DNA of 64,000 bases from Eopsaltria australis (Eukaryota; Chordata; Aves; Passeriformes; Petroicidae): positions 416,069 to 480,068 of the forward strand of contig JAVTVJ010001682.1 in NCBI GenBank assembly GCA_034509425.1, in the 5' to 3' direction. The notes beneath the pieces were generated by a model. It was given only the letters and a program-made list of their open reading frames with translations, was not told the DNA's origin and made no database searches. Position numbers and translations under genes: made by a program. Numbering within the stretch: the first letter of the stretch is position 1; each line of letters starts with the position of its first letter. Below, in pieces: positions 23,501-38,500 of the stretch.

Positions 23501-26500
23501 CTCCTCTGAGCTGCTAATTAAGTTTTTACTAAATCCCAAATATATCCAAACCTTTCATTCCATGTGGACACTCTTCATTTGCTTTTTTATTGGATAAGTG
23601 TTGCCTTTAGCAGCTCCAGATATGCTCAAGATCAGGATGAGTGTTCCATTTATCTTTGAATCCAGCTATTTTCTGGCCTCAACTGCATCATGGCTGTGCA
23701 TTTCACAGCCAAATTAATCCATGTGTGGAAATACTCACTTCTATCTCATTTGATTTTTTAAATTCTTTTCCCTTCACATTCATCCACCTGCCTGCTAGTG
23801 TCAGAGTCACCAGCCACATTGAATGCAAGCTCAGGATCCACTTGCTCTGTACAATTCAGGATTTATACCAAAGTTAATCACATTCCTTCTTACTTATTTC
23901 TGAAGTAACCGGGGGAGAGAGAAAACCCAGTGTGTTGCTCTCACAGCTGTTTTAAAACTGGCTGTGCCGTAAATGCACGCAGCACTGGGTAGAGGAGAAA
24001 ATGTACCCAGCCTGTCCCAAATCAGTGTTCCCATGGCCTGAGGGTGTTTGCTTAGGGAATAGGGTGAAGCAAACCCAAGAGGAGCTCCTGGGGCACAAAG
24101 GAAGGTGGTGGGGCTCTCCAGCTGGGTTTCTGCATCTGCTCAGTGCATCATGCATCTCTTTGTGCCCAGCCTGCAGAAGCGCATTGCCGAGTGCCGCTAC
24201 TGGCCCATGGAGCTCTGCAGGATGTCCATAGGCTCAGCTGGCAAAGGGAAAGCCAACAAAGCTGACAAGGTAAAAGTGGGCTCTGGCTTGTGGGGTAGCA
24301 TTGCATTATCAGGCATTTTCCTCTTGAGGCCTTTGTGATACCAAACTCAGCCTTGAAGAAGCCAAAGTGAGTCAGAGAGCAGGAGGCTTTGTGGAAAACC
24401 AGCTTTATTGGGCTGTTAAATAGATACAGGATCATATTTTTTCCTTCTAGCTCTCACTGACGGTCTGTGGTAGCCCAGTGGAAAGGGGACAGGGAGAGGG
24501 CACCTTTAAAATCACAGAATAGTTTGGGTTGGAAGGGGCCCCAGGCTCCATCTCCTTCCAACCCCCTGCCACAGACAGGGACACTTTCCAGTAGACCAGG
24601 TTGTTCAGAGGCCGGTCCAGTCTGGCTTTGAAGAGAATTAAAAGTAATTCACTGAGCTGATCTTTGGTCAGTGGGGTTTTGGAACACCTTGAAGAAGTTC
24701 ATGCATTCTTTCTTGGGCTGTAGATAAGTTATGCTTTTGCATCTAAAGCAGGGTGGTTTAACAGAGAAACAGCCCCTTAGAGAATGGTTCTGCTCCTGGC
24801 AGCTGGTTGAGTGAGAGCTCCTAATCTGTCCCAGAGCAAAGTCATGTAATTTGGTGTAAATCCCTTTCAGCACTCACCAGTGCCAGCATTTTGCAACTCT
24901 GATGATGATCCTTCTAGCCAGGCCTCCCACACCTCCTAAGCCACTTGGTTTCTGTCCAACCTGAGATGCGCAACTCTGGTAGGGTCACATGTATTTCTAA
25001 CCACACAGCTGATAATCTTCCAGCTCTATCTCAACAAGACCATCCTGAGGAACAGCAGAGTGTAGGAATTAGTGGGGAAAGCTGCCCCATGGGGATTGGG
25101 ATAAAATTAATATTCTACATATGGAAAGACTCCAGTGTATTCATCTAGGTTGTCTCGGCTGCGTGCCAGTGACAGAACCACTGGCTCATCAGGTGCATCA
25201 GTTTGCTGTGTGGCCTCCTCTTAATGAGATTGGTGACCTTGTTCCCTTAAGGAGAATAGCAGCCTGTTCAGGATCTCAGTCCCTTGGTCTGTGTTTCCAG
25301 GGAGATGATGACAAGCAGATTGCCTTCCATGGTGTGGCATATGTCAACATGTTGCATTTGCTGTGCCCTGGGGTGAAGCAGATCCGAGGGGCCTTCCGTG
25401 TCTTTAACTTCCAGGACAGCGAAGTGTTTGAGAAGGTGAGAGCAGCAGGCTCTGTTCCAGCTCTGCAGCTGGGTTTGCACTGAGGGCTTGGGAGCAAGGA
25501 CAGTGTGGGCAGTGGGATGTTGGGGAGCAGGCAGTGTGGGCAGTGGATGTTTGGGAGCAGGGACAGTGTGGGCAGGGGGATGTTTGGGAGCAGGGACAGT
25601 GTGGGCAGGGGGATGTTTGGGAGCAGGGACAGTGTGGGCAGGGGGATGTTTGGGAGCAGGCAGTGTGGGCAGTGGGATGTTTGGGGAGCAGGGGACAGTG
25701 TGGGCAGGGGCGATGTTTGGAGCAAGCAGTGTGGGCAGTGCGGTTGTGGGGTGCAGGCAGTGTGGGCAGGGGGATGTTGTGGGAGCAGCCATTGTGGGCG
25801 TGGGATGTTGGGGTGCAGCAGTGTGGGCAGAGGGTGCTTTGGGAGCAGGCAGTGTGGGCAGTGGGATGTTGCGGGTGCAGGCAGTGTGGGCAGTGGGATG
25901 TTTGGAGCAGCAGTGTGGGCAGGGATGTTTAGGAGCTAGGCAGTGTGGGCAGTAGGGGAGTTGGGGTATGCAGGGCAGTGTGGGCAGTGGTGTTGGGGTG
26001 CAGGCAGTGTGGGCAGGGGGATGTTGGGGTGCAGGCAGTGTGGGCAGTGGGATGTTGGGGAGCAGGGACAGTGTGGGCAGGGGGATGTTGGGGTGCAGGC
26101 AGTGTGGGCAGTGGGTGTTGGGGAGCAGGCAGTGTGGGCAGGGGGATGTTGGGGAGCAGGCAGTGTGGGCAGGTGGGATGTTGGGGAGCAGGCAGTGTGG
26201 GCACTTTGGTACTTGGAGCTGGATCTGAACCTTCAGTGCCCTTCTGGTGATGGAGAAAAAGAATGATACAAGCTTTTGGGTGCAGATTTCTCCAAGGCAG
26301 GGGATTTCTGGGGGGGTGTGAGCAAGTCTGGGGGCTGAGAGAGGCTCTGAATCTCACTCCACTCCCTCCTATGCCGGCATGCTCCACTCTCCCCAGTCTG
26401 GAACATGGGCAAGGGAGCTGTGTTGCTGGGAAGAGCAAACAGTGGCTTTAAAAGGATCGCGTTACCCCCGGCAACCACCAAAAAAGCTGTCACTGGAGCT

Positions 26501-29500
26501 CTTTCAGCTCTAACTCACCCAGGTTTATTTGTCTTTGCGTTTTTCCCTCTCTGTTACTAAGAGTGCCAGTTACATCTCCATTTTCCCACAGTCTATCCCT
26601 CCTGGAACAGACCTGAGCTTGTTCCAGAAGGGCAGAGGTGCAGCCTCTGCTGTCTTGTCACCCACGTTCCCTGTGGGGCTGTGGTCCAGCTGCAGGAGCC
26701 AGGTGAATTCCAGCCCTTTTCCTGCCTCCCTGCTCCCACTGGCTGCTGCAGAGCTGGGTTGAGCACGAGTTTGTCTGCTGGGCTCTGCTTCCCTGCCATG
26801 AATAACGACCCCTTGGCTGCATGGTGCTGCTTGTCCTGTGCCATTTATCTGTCACAAGTGAAGTCCTTCTCATTCCCCAGATACTTTGGGTTGCCTCTTG
26901 GTCTAAGGAGTTTCCCTACAGCTGCTCCATCCTCTCCCCAGGATCCCCATAACTCTTGCTAGCCCAATTCCTGTAACCAGGATGTGTGGGAGGGAACAGC
27001 CTGTCGAGGTGGTCAAACACTGTGTAAACACACAGTCTGACAAACCTGTTCCTTGCAATTCCCTGGCGTGTGTCAGGGAAGCTGCTCCACACCAGAAAAT
27101 GAACTGGGAGACAAGAGATGCTGTCAGGCAGGTGGGTACCCCCAAAAATGTGGGAGCAGGCATGATGAGAGTAGCCAGATTCCAGATTCATCTGGCAGTC
27201 CTCATTACCAGGCAAGTCCGTAGCTGTGAGGCAGGTCTAAGATCCCACCAGGAATTCAGGATCACGGATCTGGGTTCCAGCATGGTCACCACATGTCTCA
27301 GGCAAGGATCAAGAGCCAGTCCTCAGTGAAAGCACAGCTCTTTGAGGGAAGATGGAGAGACCCCACTGAGTCTCATAGTCTAACGTGACGCTTCACAGCT
27401 ACACAGGATCACAGCTGGCCTGGAGCACCAGCAGCTGAACTCTAGGAGGAGAGAATGAGGTTACAAAACTTCTTAATGCATTTAAGACCCTGAAAACGTG
27501 TTTTGTGATGAGAGAGGTTAAGGCAAAGGAGTGAGTAAGCCTGCTTTGTCCCTTGATTCTCTTTGCTCCCTCTATTTTTCAGACCAAAATTCAGTACAGT
27601 ATTTTCCGGGACCGCAGGTCACAGCTCAACCTGACCAGGGAAGGGCTGGGGAGCTCTCCTGTTTCCAAGGCTGCTCTCAGAAAGTCTTCGAAGGAAGACA
27701 AAGATTCCAGTGCAATGGTAAGGTCTGGGGAGGCACATGGCACCATGGTTGCTCTGTTTCTATGCCACAGGAAGTTGGGACATGCAAGAACCAGGGATGG
27801 GTGCTGTGTTGCCTCAGCCAGCTGAGAGACACTAATTATCCTAGAATCATAGAATCTCCTCAACATGAAGGGATCCACAAGGATCATGAGTTCAACTTCT
27901 CGCCATGCACAGACACCCCAACAATCCCACCCTGTGCCTGACAGTGTTGTCCAAACAGTCCTGGAGCTCTGGTAGCCTTGGGGTCGTGACAGTGCCCAAC
28001 TACCCTCTGGGGGAAGAATCTTTCCCTGATATCCAGCCTAATCCATCCCTGGCACAGCTCCAGCCCTGTTGCTGGTCACAGAGAGCAGAGATTGGAGCTA
28101 CTTCCTTTTGAGAAAGCTGCAGCTTTCCCTTATCCTGAAATCTTAGGACATGCTGCCTGAACAAATGAACCATCTCACACCCTGAACTTGCAAAGATATG
28201 AGATTTATTGAGTCTGAAACAAGAGACATCTTTTCTTTTTCCTAGTAGTTACTCAACCCATCCAAAATCCAGTTGTCAGATGGCACTGGAGAATCTGAAA
28301 ATGTCACAAATCTCAGCCTTGAAGGACAGGTAATTATGTCTCTCCAAAGAGAAGGAGAGACTGTAGAGTATCACCATGCTGGTGTCTCACACCTTTCACA
28401 CAATTAAACTCCTCAAGAGGGAGTTGGACAAGGGATGTTTTACGTAGATGCTGTCCCAGAGCTCTTCCAGTGACGTCCACCCGGAGAGCAGACTGGCACT
28501 GGGCTAGAAGGTCTCTGTAAATTGTCAGGCATTTATTTAAATTATCCCTTCATATTTTGGCTTCTTCCTCTGGAATGCACATTCATTCTGCAGGCAGATT
28601 GATTGTCTGGGCCCTCTGGTTTTCCCTAGCCTCGTTTCTCAAGCTGGATTTTGCTGCTGTAACTCATTCCGAGGGCAGGTTATAAAACAAACTGAATCTC
28701 TGCAGTTTGGAGATCTGTGGCTGCATGCTCAGTATTTCACTGTGCCAGCACTGGCTGCAGACAGCACGACACAGGGAGCAGTGTTTATCTCCACAGCAAT
28801 ACGGCGAGGCTGGAACATTCCTGGTGATGGAGATAAAGCTGGACAAGCCCTTGGTCCCAAAGCGGCTGCGGGAGGAGCTCGACCAACGGTGCGTAAGGAT
28901 GGGCTGTGGGACAGACAGCTCCTCTCTGCAGGGTGGAGAGAGGCTTGTACAGCAAACCCCCCTTGGAATACTCCATAAAGAGGGCCTGAGACAAAAGCCC
29001 ACAGGAATTAGGGGGAGGATTTGGCCAGACTGCTTTAGACATGGCATCTGGTGTGTTGGGAAAACACTTGTTCATCCCAGCTGGCATCTCCCTGCCATTC
29101 CTCTCAAAACAAGAGACACCAGAGCAGCACAGCAATGTCTGTGTTCCTGTCTGGGCTTTGTTTCCCTCTAATCCCCATGTGCTTGCCTCTTGCATGTGAT
29201 GTTCAGTGGCTTGGTCAGTGCTGGCCACCAGCATGGACTGCCCTGGGTAGTGCTGCTGTTGCTTCACCAGAGCATTCTCTCATTTTTAGCTTTCTGGAAG
29301 TTTTTGCACAATATTTTACCCATTCCTCAGCTTTTATGTTAGTTTTCATGTCGTTCTGCTGCAGAGCTGCTCTTTCATCTCAACTGCTTTGAGACTTCCA
29401 GTTCCTGTGCAGTGGCAGCCCTGCTGTGTTATGGGTTAGAAAGGCATAAAACATCTAATTTATGGAATAAAAAAACCAAAAAATACAGCAGATTAATAAG

Positions 29501-32500
29501 GTATGAGAGGTGCAGGTTTGTGTCTCTCTCAAACAGAAATATCCTCCATTCATTGAAGGTATGTGTGTTGTCCTCACTGCTACCTGCTGTCTTCCAGGAG
29601 GAACAGGCTGAGGAAGGTGAACCCCTCTTAGAACAGACCTTTTCCTGGCCCATTTTATACATTTCTACTCTTCTGCAGTGTGTGTGGATTCAGTGTAACT
29701 CTTCCTTCTTCACCTGCTTGTGTGCTCCTGAACGAGGCCTGTGGCACCTTGGCTTGGTGGGATAGATCGTGTTCTTCTGGTGTCCAGCAAGCAGGAAATG
29801 CTGAAAAAAATTTAAATGAATTGAGGCTGGTTTGGCACCAGGGATTTTAATTCCAGAATCCCAGAATAATTCAGCTTGCAAGGGACCACTGAAGGTCACC
29901 TAGTCACCTAGCGTTCATGTTCAAGCAGGGTTCCCCAGAGCACATTATTCTGTGCCCAGATGCTTTTTGGATATATTCAGAGAAGTCCACAGAGAATCCT
30001 GCTCTAGTGCTCAGCTACCCTCACCTTCATAAAATCTTAGTTAAAAATATGCTAATCCTGATGCAAGATCATTGTAACTCCAGCAGAGGCCCAGGCAGGG
30101 CTGGTGTGTCTGGGGGTCTGAGGTTGGTGTGGGGGGGTTGATGTGTGCCCAAGGGATGAGATGCCACAGCCACACTGGGCAATGTTGGAACTGATGGCCT
30201 GGGCTGTTTAGTGACCACATTCTCCAGAGCTTTCCTCAGGCTGGTTCCTTCCTTACACCTGTTCTGCAGAACCAGGAGCTCCAAAATCCAGCTCTGCTGC
30301 TCCAGGAGAGCAGTTTGGGTTAGCAATAAATGTTAACCCTGTTGTGATGAGCCACAACCATCAGTTGTGGGGACCTGTTCACTCTTGGTCTGAGACTTCA
30401 GCTTTCCTCCCAGGTGCCTGTGAGGTGTCTCAGGGACATGAAGGCAGGTTGCAGCCCTCACACTACACAAGCCAGCATCTCTGGCAGTGGATCTGTTGAT
30501 CTCTCTTCTGCTCTCATTGACAGCGTCAAGGAGATGATTCCTCCCCGCCCTGCGCTGCCCCCCCGGACAGAAGGAGCCAAGAAGGTACATGGGAGAGCCT
30601 TGCCATCCCTCTCACAGTACAGTCTTCATTCTCAGCCCACAACAACATGGGGATGAGGTTTGAAGAGGACAAGGGTGCAGGGCCATAAAGGTGGTGAAGG
30701 GCCTAGAAGGGAATAAGGCCATATGAGGAGTGGTGAGGTCACTTGGAATGTTCAGCCTGGAGGGGAGAGACTGAGGGCAGAACTCATTGGGGTCTGCAGC
30801 TTCCTCACAAGGGGCAGCTTCAATCTCTGCTTGATATGACCAGTGACAGGACCCGAGGGAATGGCTGGAGCTGTGTCAGGGGAGGTTTTAATGGATATTA
30901 GGAAGTGGCTGGACACTGCCCAGGCTCCCCAGGGAATGGGCAGGCCCCAAGGCTGCCACAGCTCCAGGAGTGTTTGGACAATGCTCCCAGGGATGCACAG
31001 GGTGGGATTGTTGGGGTGTCTGTGCAGGGCCAGGAGTTGGACTCGATCCTTGTGGATCCCTTCCAATTCAACATATTCTATGAAATACACAGAAAAGGAA
31101 ACTTCTGTATGTATTATCTCCACAGCAGTGTGCCTTGGGAACCCATTCATCACTTGCATTCACATCCCATTCAAAGGGAAGCGATGAAGAGATGGAGCAA
31201 AAGGAGGGAAGGCAGCCATGGGGGGATGTTTGGAAGGAAATGGAATACTGGGAAAAGAGGCTACCAGAACCTTGCATTTATCCTGGGCAGTCCCAACAGT
31301 TTTGTGTTTCAGACCAGCCACTATGGTTCATCAGGCTCAGACAAACCTGAACAGAATCAGCCCTGACCTTTCTCAGGTCACCAAGAATTTTTTGAGGATC
31401 AAGATTATGGAGATTACAGGTTCTGCTGAAGAGGGCTGGCCATGGGTTTCAGGGCTCCCAGTAAATGAGATATATTTTGCTCACAGCTAATTATATTGCT
31501 ATAGGAGAGATAGCAGTGACTGGAATACTGGCTTGTGATGGAAAATCCTAGCAGGAAGGAGCTCTTTTATGTTTACCTGCAGATATTTTCTCAGCCCTCA
31601 GGCGTGGACAGGAAAGGATGTGTGACAGACTAATTGAGACTTGAGTCAGGTGGAGTTAATGGGAGGCGTGGCCTGTGGCAAATCAAATACATATCAAGGT
31701 TGATTGCATAAGTGGCTTGTGAAATTTATTTATTTCTTTCCTAGGCAGTGGACGATTATCACAAACGTGTCACCACTGTTGCTGTTGCCATCCTGAGGGA
31801 ATACCATGAGCTTTTTGGGAACCATTTGCCTGAGCAGGGAGTGGTGGACCATGAAACACTGGAGGAACAGAAGCGCCAGCTCAACTACGAGCTCAATAAC
31901 TCTGGGAAATATTTTGCATTTAAGGAACAGCTAAAGGTGATGACTTCTTTGTGCTTTTTGCTTCCTTACTTGTTTTGTCCTGCCAGTTTCTCAGTGAGGC
32001 TCCATGGTGGTAACTCAGGATGATGTGCTCCAGAATCCTTTCCTGCCACTTGGAACTGTTGTAGTGGCACTGAGGGGACAGGATTCCCCTCTAATGGATC
32101 AGGCACCAAGCTGCTTTGGTCCCACACCAAGAGAACACTTCCTATCAATGGAAGCTACTCACATCCATGTGCCTCATGCTCATAACCTGAGAAAGGCAAA
32201 GCTGGCTGCTCTCACATTCCCAGTCTGCCCTGGCAGGGAAAGGAGGTTCCACTCTCTCAGCTGCTTAGTCTCAGCCACACTCTTCCTGGAGACCCCCTCT
32301 CTGTCCTGAGGAGATGAGACATCCACATGCTGTCCCTAAAGGGTGTGTCAGGGAGGTGGGAAAGGAAATCCCCCTTGCTTGCTTTTTTTTAGTTTTATTA
32401 GTGGTGGGCTGGATTTATTTCTCAGAACTAAGTTGGAGCTTGAGGCAAAATCAATATGTTCTGTCTCTGATTACAGAGCTGGTGGGGAACATGGGGGGGA

Positions 32501-35500
32501 ACCTGCCTTGTCCAATGTCCCTTGTCTCCACAGTATTCTGTGGTGAAGATTGTGAGGGAGAGGTACCTGAAGACCACGGCATTTGAGACCAAGGAGCAGC
32601 TCCAGGCGTTCCTCAGTGAGCTCTATGTGTACCTCGTGGACCACATGCACATTGCCCTGAACAAGGTAGGGGGAAATCTGGGTGGCCATGGCTTCATCGT
32701 GGGTCCAGGGCAGGTGAAAGACTTTTGCCTTCAGGGCAGAAGCTCGCTCATGCTTTCATCAGCTGGAGTTGTCACGTGTAAACCATGAGCCACACTCGAG
32801 GCAGGGTCCAGTGCATTTGTAACCCACTGCTCAGAGCCCTGATGGCAGGATAGGTATGAGATGACACTGGTAAAGCTGCTGTAGCTGGCACATGATGAGG
32901 GTGGCTGGCAGAGCATGACCTGGGGTCACTTCTGTGTGGCCCCACAGAAGTTTGTCATCACCTTGATCTAGGGAATGCTGTGAACAATCATAGAATCACT
33001 GACAGGTTTGGGTTGGAAGGGATCTTAAAGCTCATCTCATGCCACCCCCTGCCATGGGCAGGGACACCTTCCACTATCCCAGGTTGTTCCAAGCCCTGTC
33101 CAACCTGACCTCGGGTACTTCCAGGAATCCAGGGGCAGCCACAGCTTCTCTGGGCACCCTGTGCCAGGGCCTCATCATCCTCACAGGGAACAATTCCTTT
33201 CCACAATCTAACCCTGCCCTCTGGCAGTGGGAAGCCCTTCCCCCTTGTCCTGTCACTCCATGTCCTTGTAAAAATTGATACTGCCCTGTGCCTGTGTGGC
33301 AGAAGTACCTGGGAATGACAGCAATGTGTCCCACCACAGAGCAGCTTGCCCTTCTCAGTGCTCAGCCCCAGCCATACTGGTCTGTACTGTGTACAGTGCT
33401 GGTGTAGGACCTGCTGCCATACTGGGGTCACATGAACCACTCTTCCCTTCCCCAGGGCTAACACTGTCTCCTTCCTACAGCTCCTGTCTGAGGAAGATGT
33501 TTCTCCTGCCCTTCCATCCTGCACGACCAGGAAGCAGCTCTTGCTCTTTGCTCGTGAAGCTGAAGCCAACAAGGACTTGAAACTGGCCTCTCTCTTCTAC
33601 AAGCAGGTAAGGGAGCCCCAGTTCCTTCCTGCCATCACCTGTGTGGGCTGGCACAGCACCACAGTGGAGCCACTGCTCTAAGCTCAGCCAGCCCCGACTG
33701 TGGCAGAGGGAGGAAAGAGCTGAGCATCACCAGGATACTCAGGCTGAATGGGAGGGATTTTCCAGGGAGATGCTGCTCCCTGCAGGATGTGAGACTGTCC
33801 CTGGCCAGGTCACCGAGGACTCCAGCCTTGAGGCAGGGGGAAATGGGATGTGCTGGGTCAGTTCTAGGGACACTGGGCCCTAGGAGGCATCAGCTGGAGC
33901 TGGAGGACATGTGTTAGGTGGAGGAGGCTCAGAGGAAGTGGGCTTCCAGCACAATCCCATTTAAGGAACACCCTTGCATGTGATAGACAAGGGCTTGATT
34001 CCTGCTCAGCTGGGTTGGGGTGGCCAGGGAAGTCATGGTCATTCCAGAATTGTCTCCCCAGTCCATGGCATGTGCTGAGCCTGACTGCAGTGATGATCTC
34101 TGTTGTCCAGAGAATAGCTCGGGACCAGTGCAGCATCCAGGCCTGGCTGGACTATGGAGCCTTCTGCCTCCTGTATGAGGATGCCACCAAAGCCCAGGAA
34201 TGCTTCCAGCAGGCCCTTTGTCTGGACCCCCAGCACGTCCAAAGGTGCTGAGTGCTCCTGGTGGGTGGGTGGGTGGGGAGGTGTGGGGTGTATCCCCCAC
34301 ACCACTGCTGTGGCTGCAGGGCTGACTGCTCTGGCCCTGCCCCAGCTTGCTGCTCTGTGGGATTGTGGCTGTCAAGCTGCAGCACTGTGAAGAGGCAGAG
34401 ATTTTCTTTGAGAATGCCTGCTGCTTGAAGCCATCCAGCATCATAGCCTGGACCCTCTCAGGTACAAAACCAAGCCAGTCTGATGCTCAAGGTATTCCTG
34501 TAGAGCCAAGCATTGCTCCTGCCCCAAATCCTCTTCTCCCTGCTCCAAGCTGAGGACTAAGGGAAGGATTTTTGCTTCCTTTGGGTGTCTGCTGATGCTG
34601 CTCTTGTCTCTTCCACAGGTTTGTTTTATGAGCTGCAGAATAATTATATTCAGGCAGAAAGGAACTTCCGTGAGGCTAAGAAGCTCCTGCGAGCAGAGCT
34701 TGAGGAGGAGGCTGCTGAGGAAGAAGGGAAAAAGCCCAGTTCTCCCAGCACAGACCCAGGTAACAGGCAAACCCAGGAGGTGCCCTGACACCAGCAAGAA
34801 GGGGCTTGGAGCTGTGTGGTGAATGGTGGAAGGAGAGGAAAGTTTTAAAGAGAAGTACAAAGGGCAAAGGTAGAAGATATGGACTGTGAGCTAGAACAGA
34901 ATTCCATGGAAGCTGTCACTGTGAGTTCCCAACACAGCTCAGAAAGCTCTGCCTCACCAATCCAAAGGGCAAACCAGCTCCTTGGCACTGACCTGAGGCC
35001 AAGGCTTCCTTTGGAGCCTCTCTGAGTCCAGCCTGAGCTGAGACTGTCTGTTCTGGGTCCCAAATATTTGGCCAGGCTGCAGGAAATGGTGACTGGCTTT
35101 ATTTTTAATGTTATCACCACTCATGCACAGTGCCTCAGGCAGGCAGGCTCGTGACACATGAGGGTTTTTGTCCCTTCTGATTATGAGGAAAGGGATATTC
35201 ATAGAATCATGGCATGACTAAGGCTGGAAAGGACCTCCAAGATCATAGAATCCAACTGTTAACCCAGCACTGCTGTGTCCACCACTAACTCATGTCCCCA
35301 AGTGTCACATGCACATGGCTTTTGAACACTTCCAGGAATGGGGACTGCACCACTGCCCTGGGTAGCCTGTTCCAATGCCTGACCATCCTTTCTGTGAATA
35401 AATTTTGTCCTATCACCCAACCTAGACCTCCCTGGTACAACTTGAGGTTGTTTCCTCTCATCCTGCCTAATTTATACCTGTTTCTGGCTTCACATGGTAA

Positions 35501-38500
35501 CCTTGTGCTCAAAACCCCAGCCCCAGCCTCTTGCAAAGAAATTTCTTCCCAGCTTTGAAAACCTGATAGATCTTTTATATTTTCTCTCTTCTCTATTTTT
35601 TTTTTTTTTTTGTTTTTGTGGAATCATGTTCTAAACTGGGCAGCTTATAGCTTTCCTCCTAATGGTTGTTCGGGGTTTCATTCCAGAGAAGATTCCAGAT
35701 GGCTCAGCTGACAAAGTGCCAGAGGTGGTGAAGGGTGTGACATCCAAGGAAGGGGCTACAGCACTGCAAGAAAACCCAAAAGGTTTGGGAATGGGGACCT
35801 GGAGAGCCCAATGCTAGGAGATGATTCTGTGGACATGGTGGGGAGTAGTGTGGGAGCAATGAGCCATGGCCCCTATGATGCCAAGGCCTGTTGTCTCTCC
35901 TGAGCCAGGGAATGTGCAGGCAAAGCAGGTTCACCCTGATTCTCAGAGCAGCACATCTCAGGATGGACAGCCAGCAGGTGAATGCAATGCACCCTGCACC
36001 TTTCTTTTCTTCCTCCTGAGATGTCAGCTCTCAAAGTGTCCCTAGGCATCCCCTCTGGTTCTGTGGTGTGTGATCTGCCTCCTCCACAGCCCCACTGGGG
36101 GTGAAGATAGCACTGCTGGGTGCCTCAGGGCCCCCTGCTTGGTTTGGGGAGGCAGGAGCCTCACTGTAGTTGTCTCTGACAAGCATCATTCATAAATTCC
36201 CACATTTTTTCCTCTCGGTTTGGACTGGAAAATTAGTGAGTGAAGAGCATCATTTCTTTTCAGATCTCCTACAAAACCTAAGCCATTCAGGAAGAAATGC
36301 TGAGTTAATCTCTGCTTCAGCCTCCCCTGTCACCTCCTGGATTTTGCTCCATGTTGCAGGGATTTTTCTGTCCCCACTGGGATGTCAGGTCCTGCTTTGG
36401 CTCCAGAAATAAAACCCCCACTTTGGGACTGACAGAGTTACATTTTCTTGCAGCACCATGTCCTGCTCCAGGACCTCAGCCACCTCCCTGCACAATCTTC
36501 ATGAAGACAGTGGAATTCCTGATGAAAGTCAATGCTATCCGGGTCAGTTCAACAGGGAGTGGAGGAGTGGGAAGGGAGGTTGGTTTAATCCCAAAGAGCT
36601 CCAGCCAGCCCCTTTCTTGGGCTCAGGGAATGAGCCATGGCCACTCTAGAGGCTGAGCACAAGAGGGAGCAAAGCCACCACTGACCAGAGATGCAGAAGT
36701 GTGAGCAGGCAGAGTATTGAGCCCACAATGCTGGCTGTGGACACACAGCCCAGCACTGCCTGCTGTAGAGGGAACAGACCCAGCTCAAAAATGCTGCAGG
36801 GTGCTCCTCCCTGTGCATTCAGAGATGGGATCCATTATTGTGATGCTTCCAAGATGCCTGAACTCCTTTGATGCAGACACTTGTGTATGTTGGAGTGATT
36901 TTTGTATCAACTGTGGAATGTGCCTGTCCCACCAAGTCATCTCTGGGATCTCTCTGGTTGCCACATTGTGCTGCCTGCCTAAATTTGACATGGCAGAAAG
37001 AGTTGCTTAATGCAAAACACAACTAAATGGAATCATGGAATGGCTTGGTTTGGAAGGGAACTGGAAATTCATCTAATTTCAACACCCCTGCTATGGGCGG
37101 GGACACCTTCCACTAGACCAACATTTAAAAGAGGTGAAAAAGAAATTTCCTTTGTGTTTTCTGTTCATGGAAGTCAGAGAGGTGTCAGTCAGCCCTCCAG
37201 TCCATGGTGTCCCTGCTCCCCTAACCACCACCTGTGCTGTCCCTCCCCAGTTTGTTCACAAGGCACTGGCCCACGAGCTGCTGAGCCTTCAGGGAGGCCC
37301 CACCTGTGCCTACTACCTTGCAATGGCCTGGACCTACCTGCTGCGGGAGGATTTCCCCCGATGTGAGGAATGTCTGGGCGAGGCCGTTCGGATCGACCCC
37401 CTGGTAATTCCCGTGCAGCCGCAGTGTGTGTGAACCCAGAGCCCCTCCTTCATTTCCACTTCACCCTTCCCGTGTTAGTCCAGAGCATTTCAGCAGGGAG
37501 GGCACTCACACCAGGCTGTGGCTGCAGCACTGATCTCTTTGTTATCCGATCGTCACAGCCTCCTGTCACTTCCTGCACAGGCAGGCAGCATCTCAGAGCC
37601 TGTCTCTGCCTTTCCTTCAGCAGCATCTGCCTTTCTTTTCTCTCTGAATAGGTATATCCTGATCCTCTCTCCCCGGGTGGGTGAGTCGGGTTCTGTTTCA
37701 TGACAAACAAGGTTGCTATTGAGCTCTCTGGAGGGAAGGTGGCTTTGGGGAGGCAGTTTGAAAGGAAGGCAGGGGGAAGGTGACACCTGGGAATGCTGTG
37801 TGCAGGCAGGACACTGGACAAGAAGCTGGAGGATCCCATTGCTGGTGTCCTGCAGGCAGCCCGCTGACCTTCACTCTGCATAAAACCTGCCCTGATATCA
37901 TAGAATTGTGGAATTGTTTAGGTTGGAAAAGCCCTCTAAGATCACCAAGACCAAGCATTCCCCAGCATCACCATGTTCACAATTAAACCCTGTCCCCAAG
38001 TGCCACATCCACAAGGCTTTTAAATCCCTCCAGGGGTGGTGACTTCATCCCTGCCCTGGGCAGCTGTGCCACTGCCTGACCACCCTCTCCATGAAGGAAT
38101 TTTCCCAACAACCAACCTAAACCTTCTCTGGCACAACTTGAGGTCGTTTTCCCTTGTCCTGTCCTTGTTCGCTGGGAGCAGAGCCTGACCTCCCCCTCCC
38201 CCTGGGTGCCCTCTCCTATCAGGGAGTTGTGCAGAGCCACAAGGTCCCCCCTGAGCCTCCTTTTCTCCAGGCTCCGTCAGCAGATCCTGGTGCTCCAGCC
38301 CCTTCCCCAGCTCTGTTCCCTTCCCTGCATCTTCTCCAGCCCCCCAATGTCCTTTCTGAATTGAGGGGCCCATAACTGGACACAGCACTGGAGCTGTGGT
38401 GTCAGCAATGCCCAGCACAGGGCCACAAACCCTGCCCTGCTCCTGCTGGCCACGCCATGGCTGACACAGGCCAGGGGCCATTGGTCTTCTGTCCCACCTG

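Noticed and set aside
26528..26762. Possible extra CFAP70 exon ([16 protein letters not shown])
   Set aside because: Phase joins perfectly from exon 9 (25435) to exon 10 (27583), matching the human order without it, and the stretch has no matching donor or family similarity.
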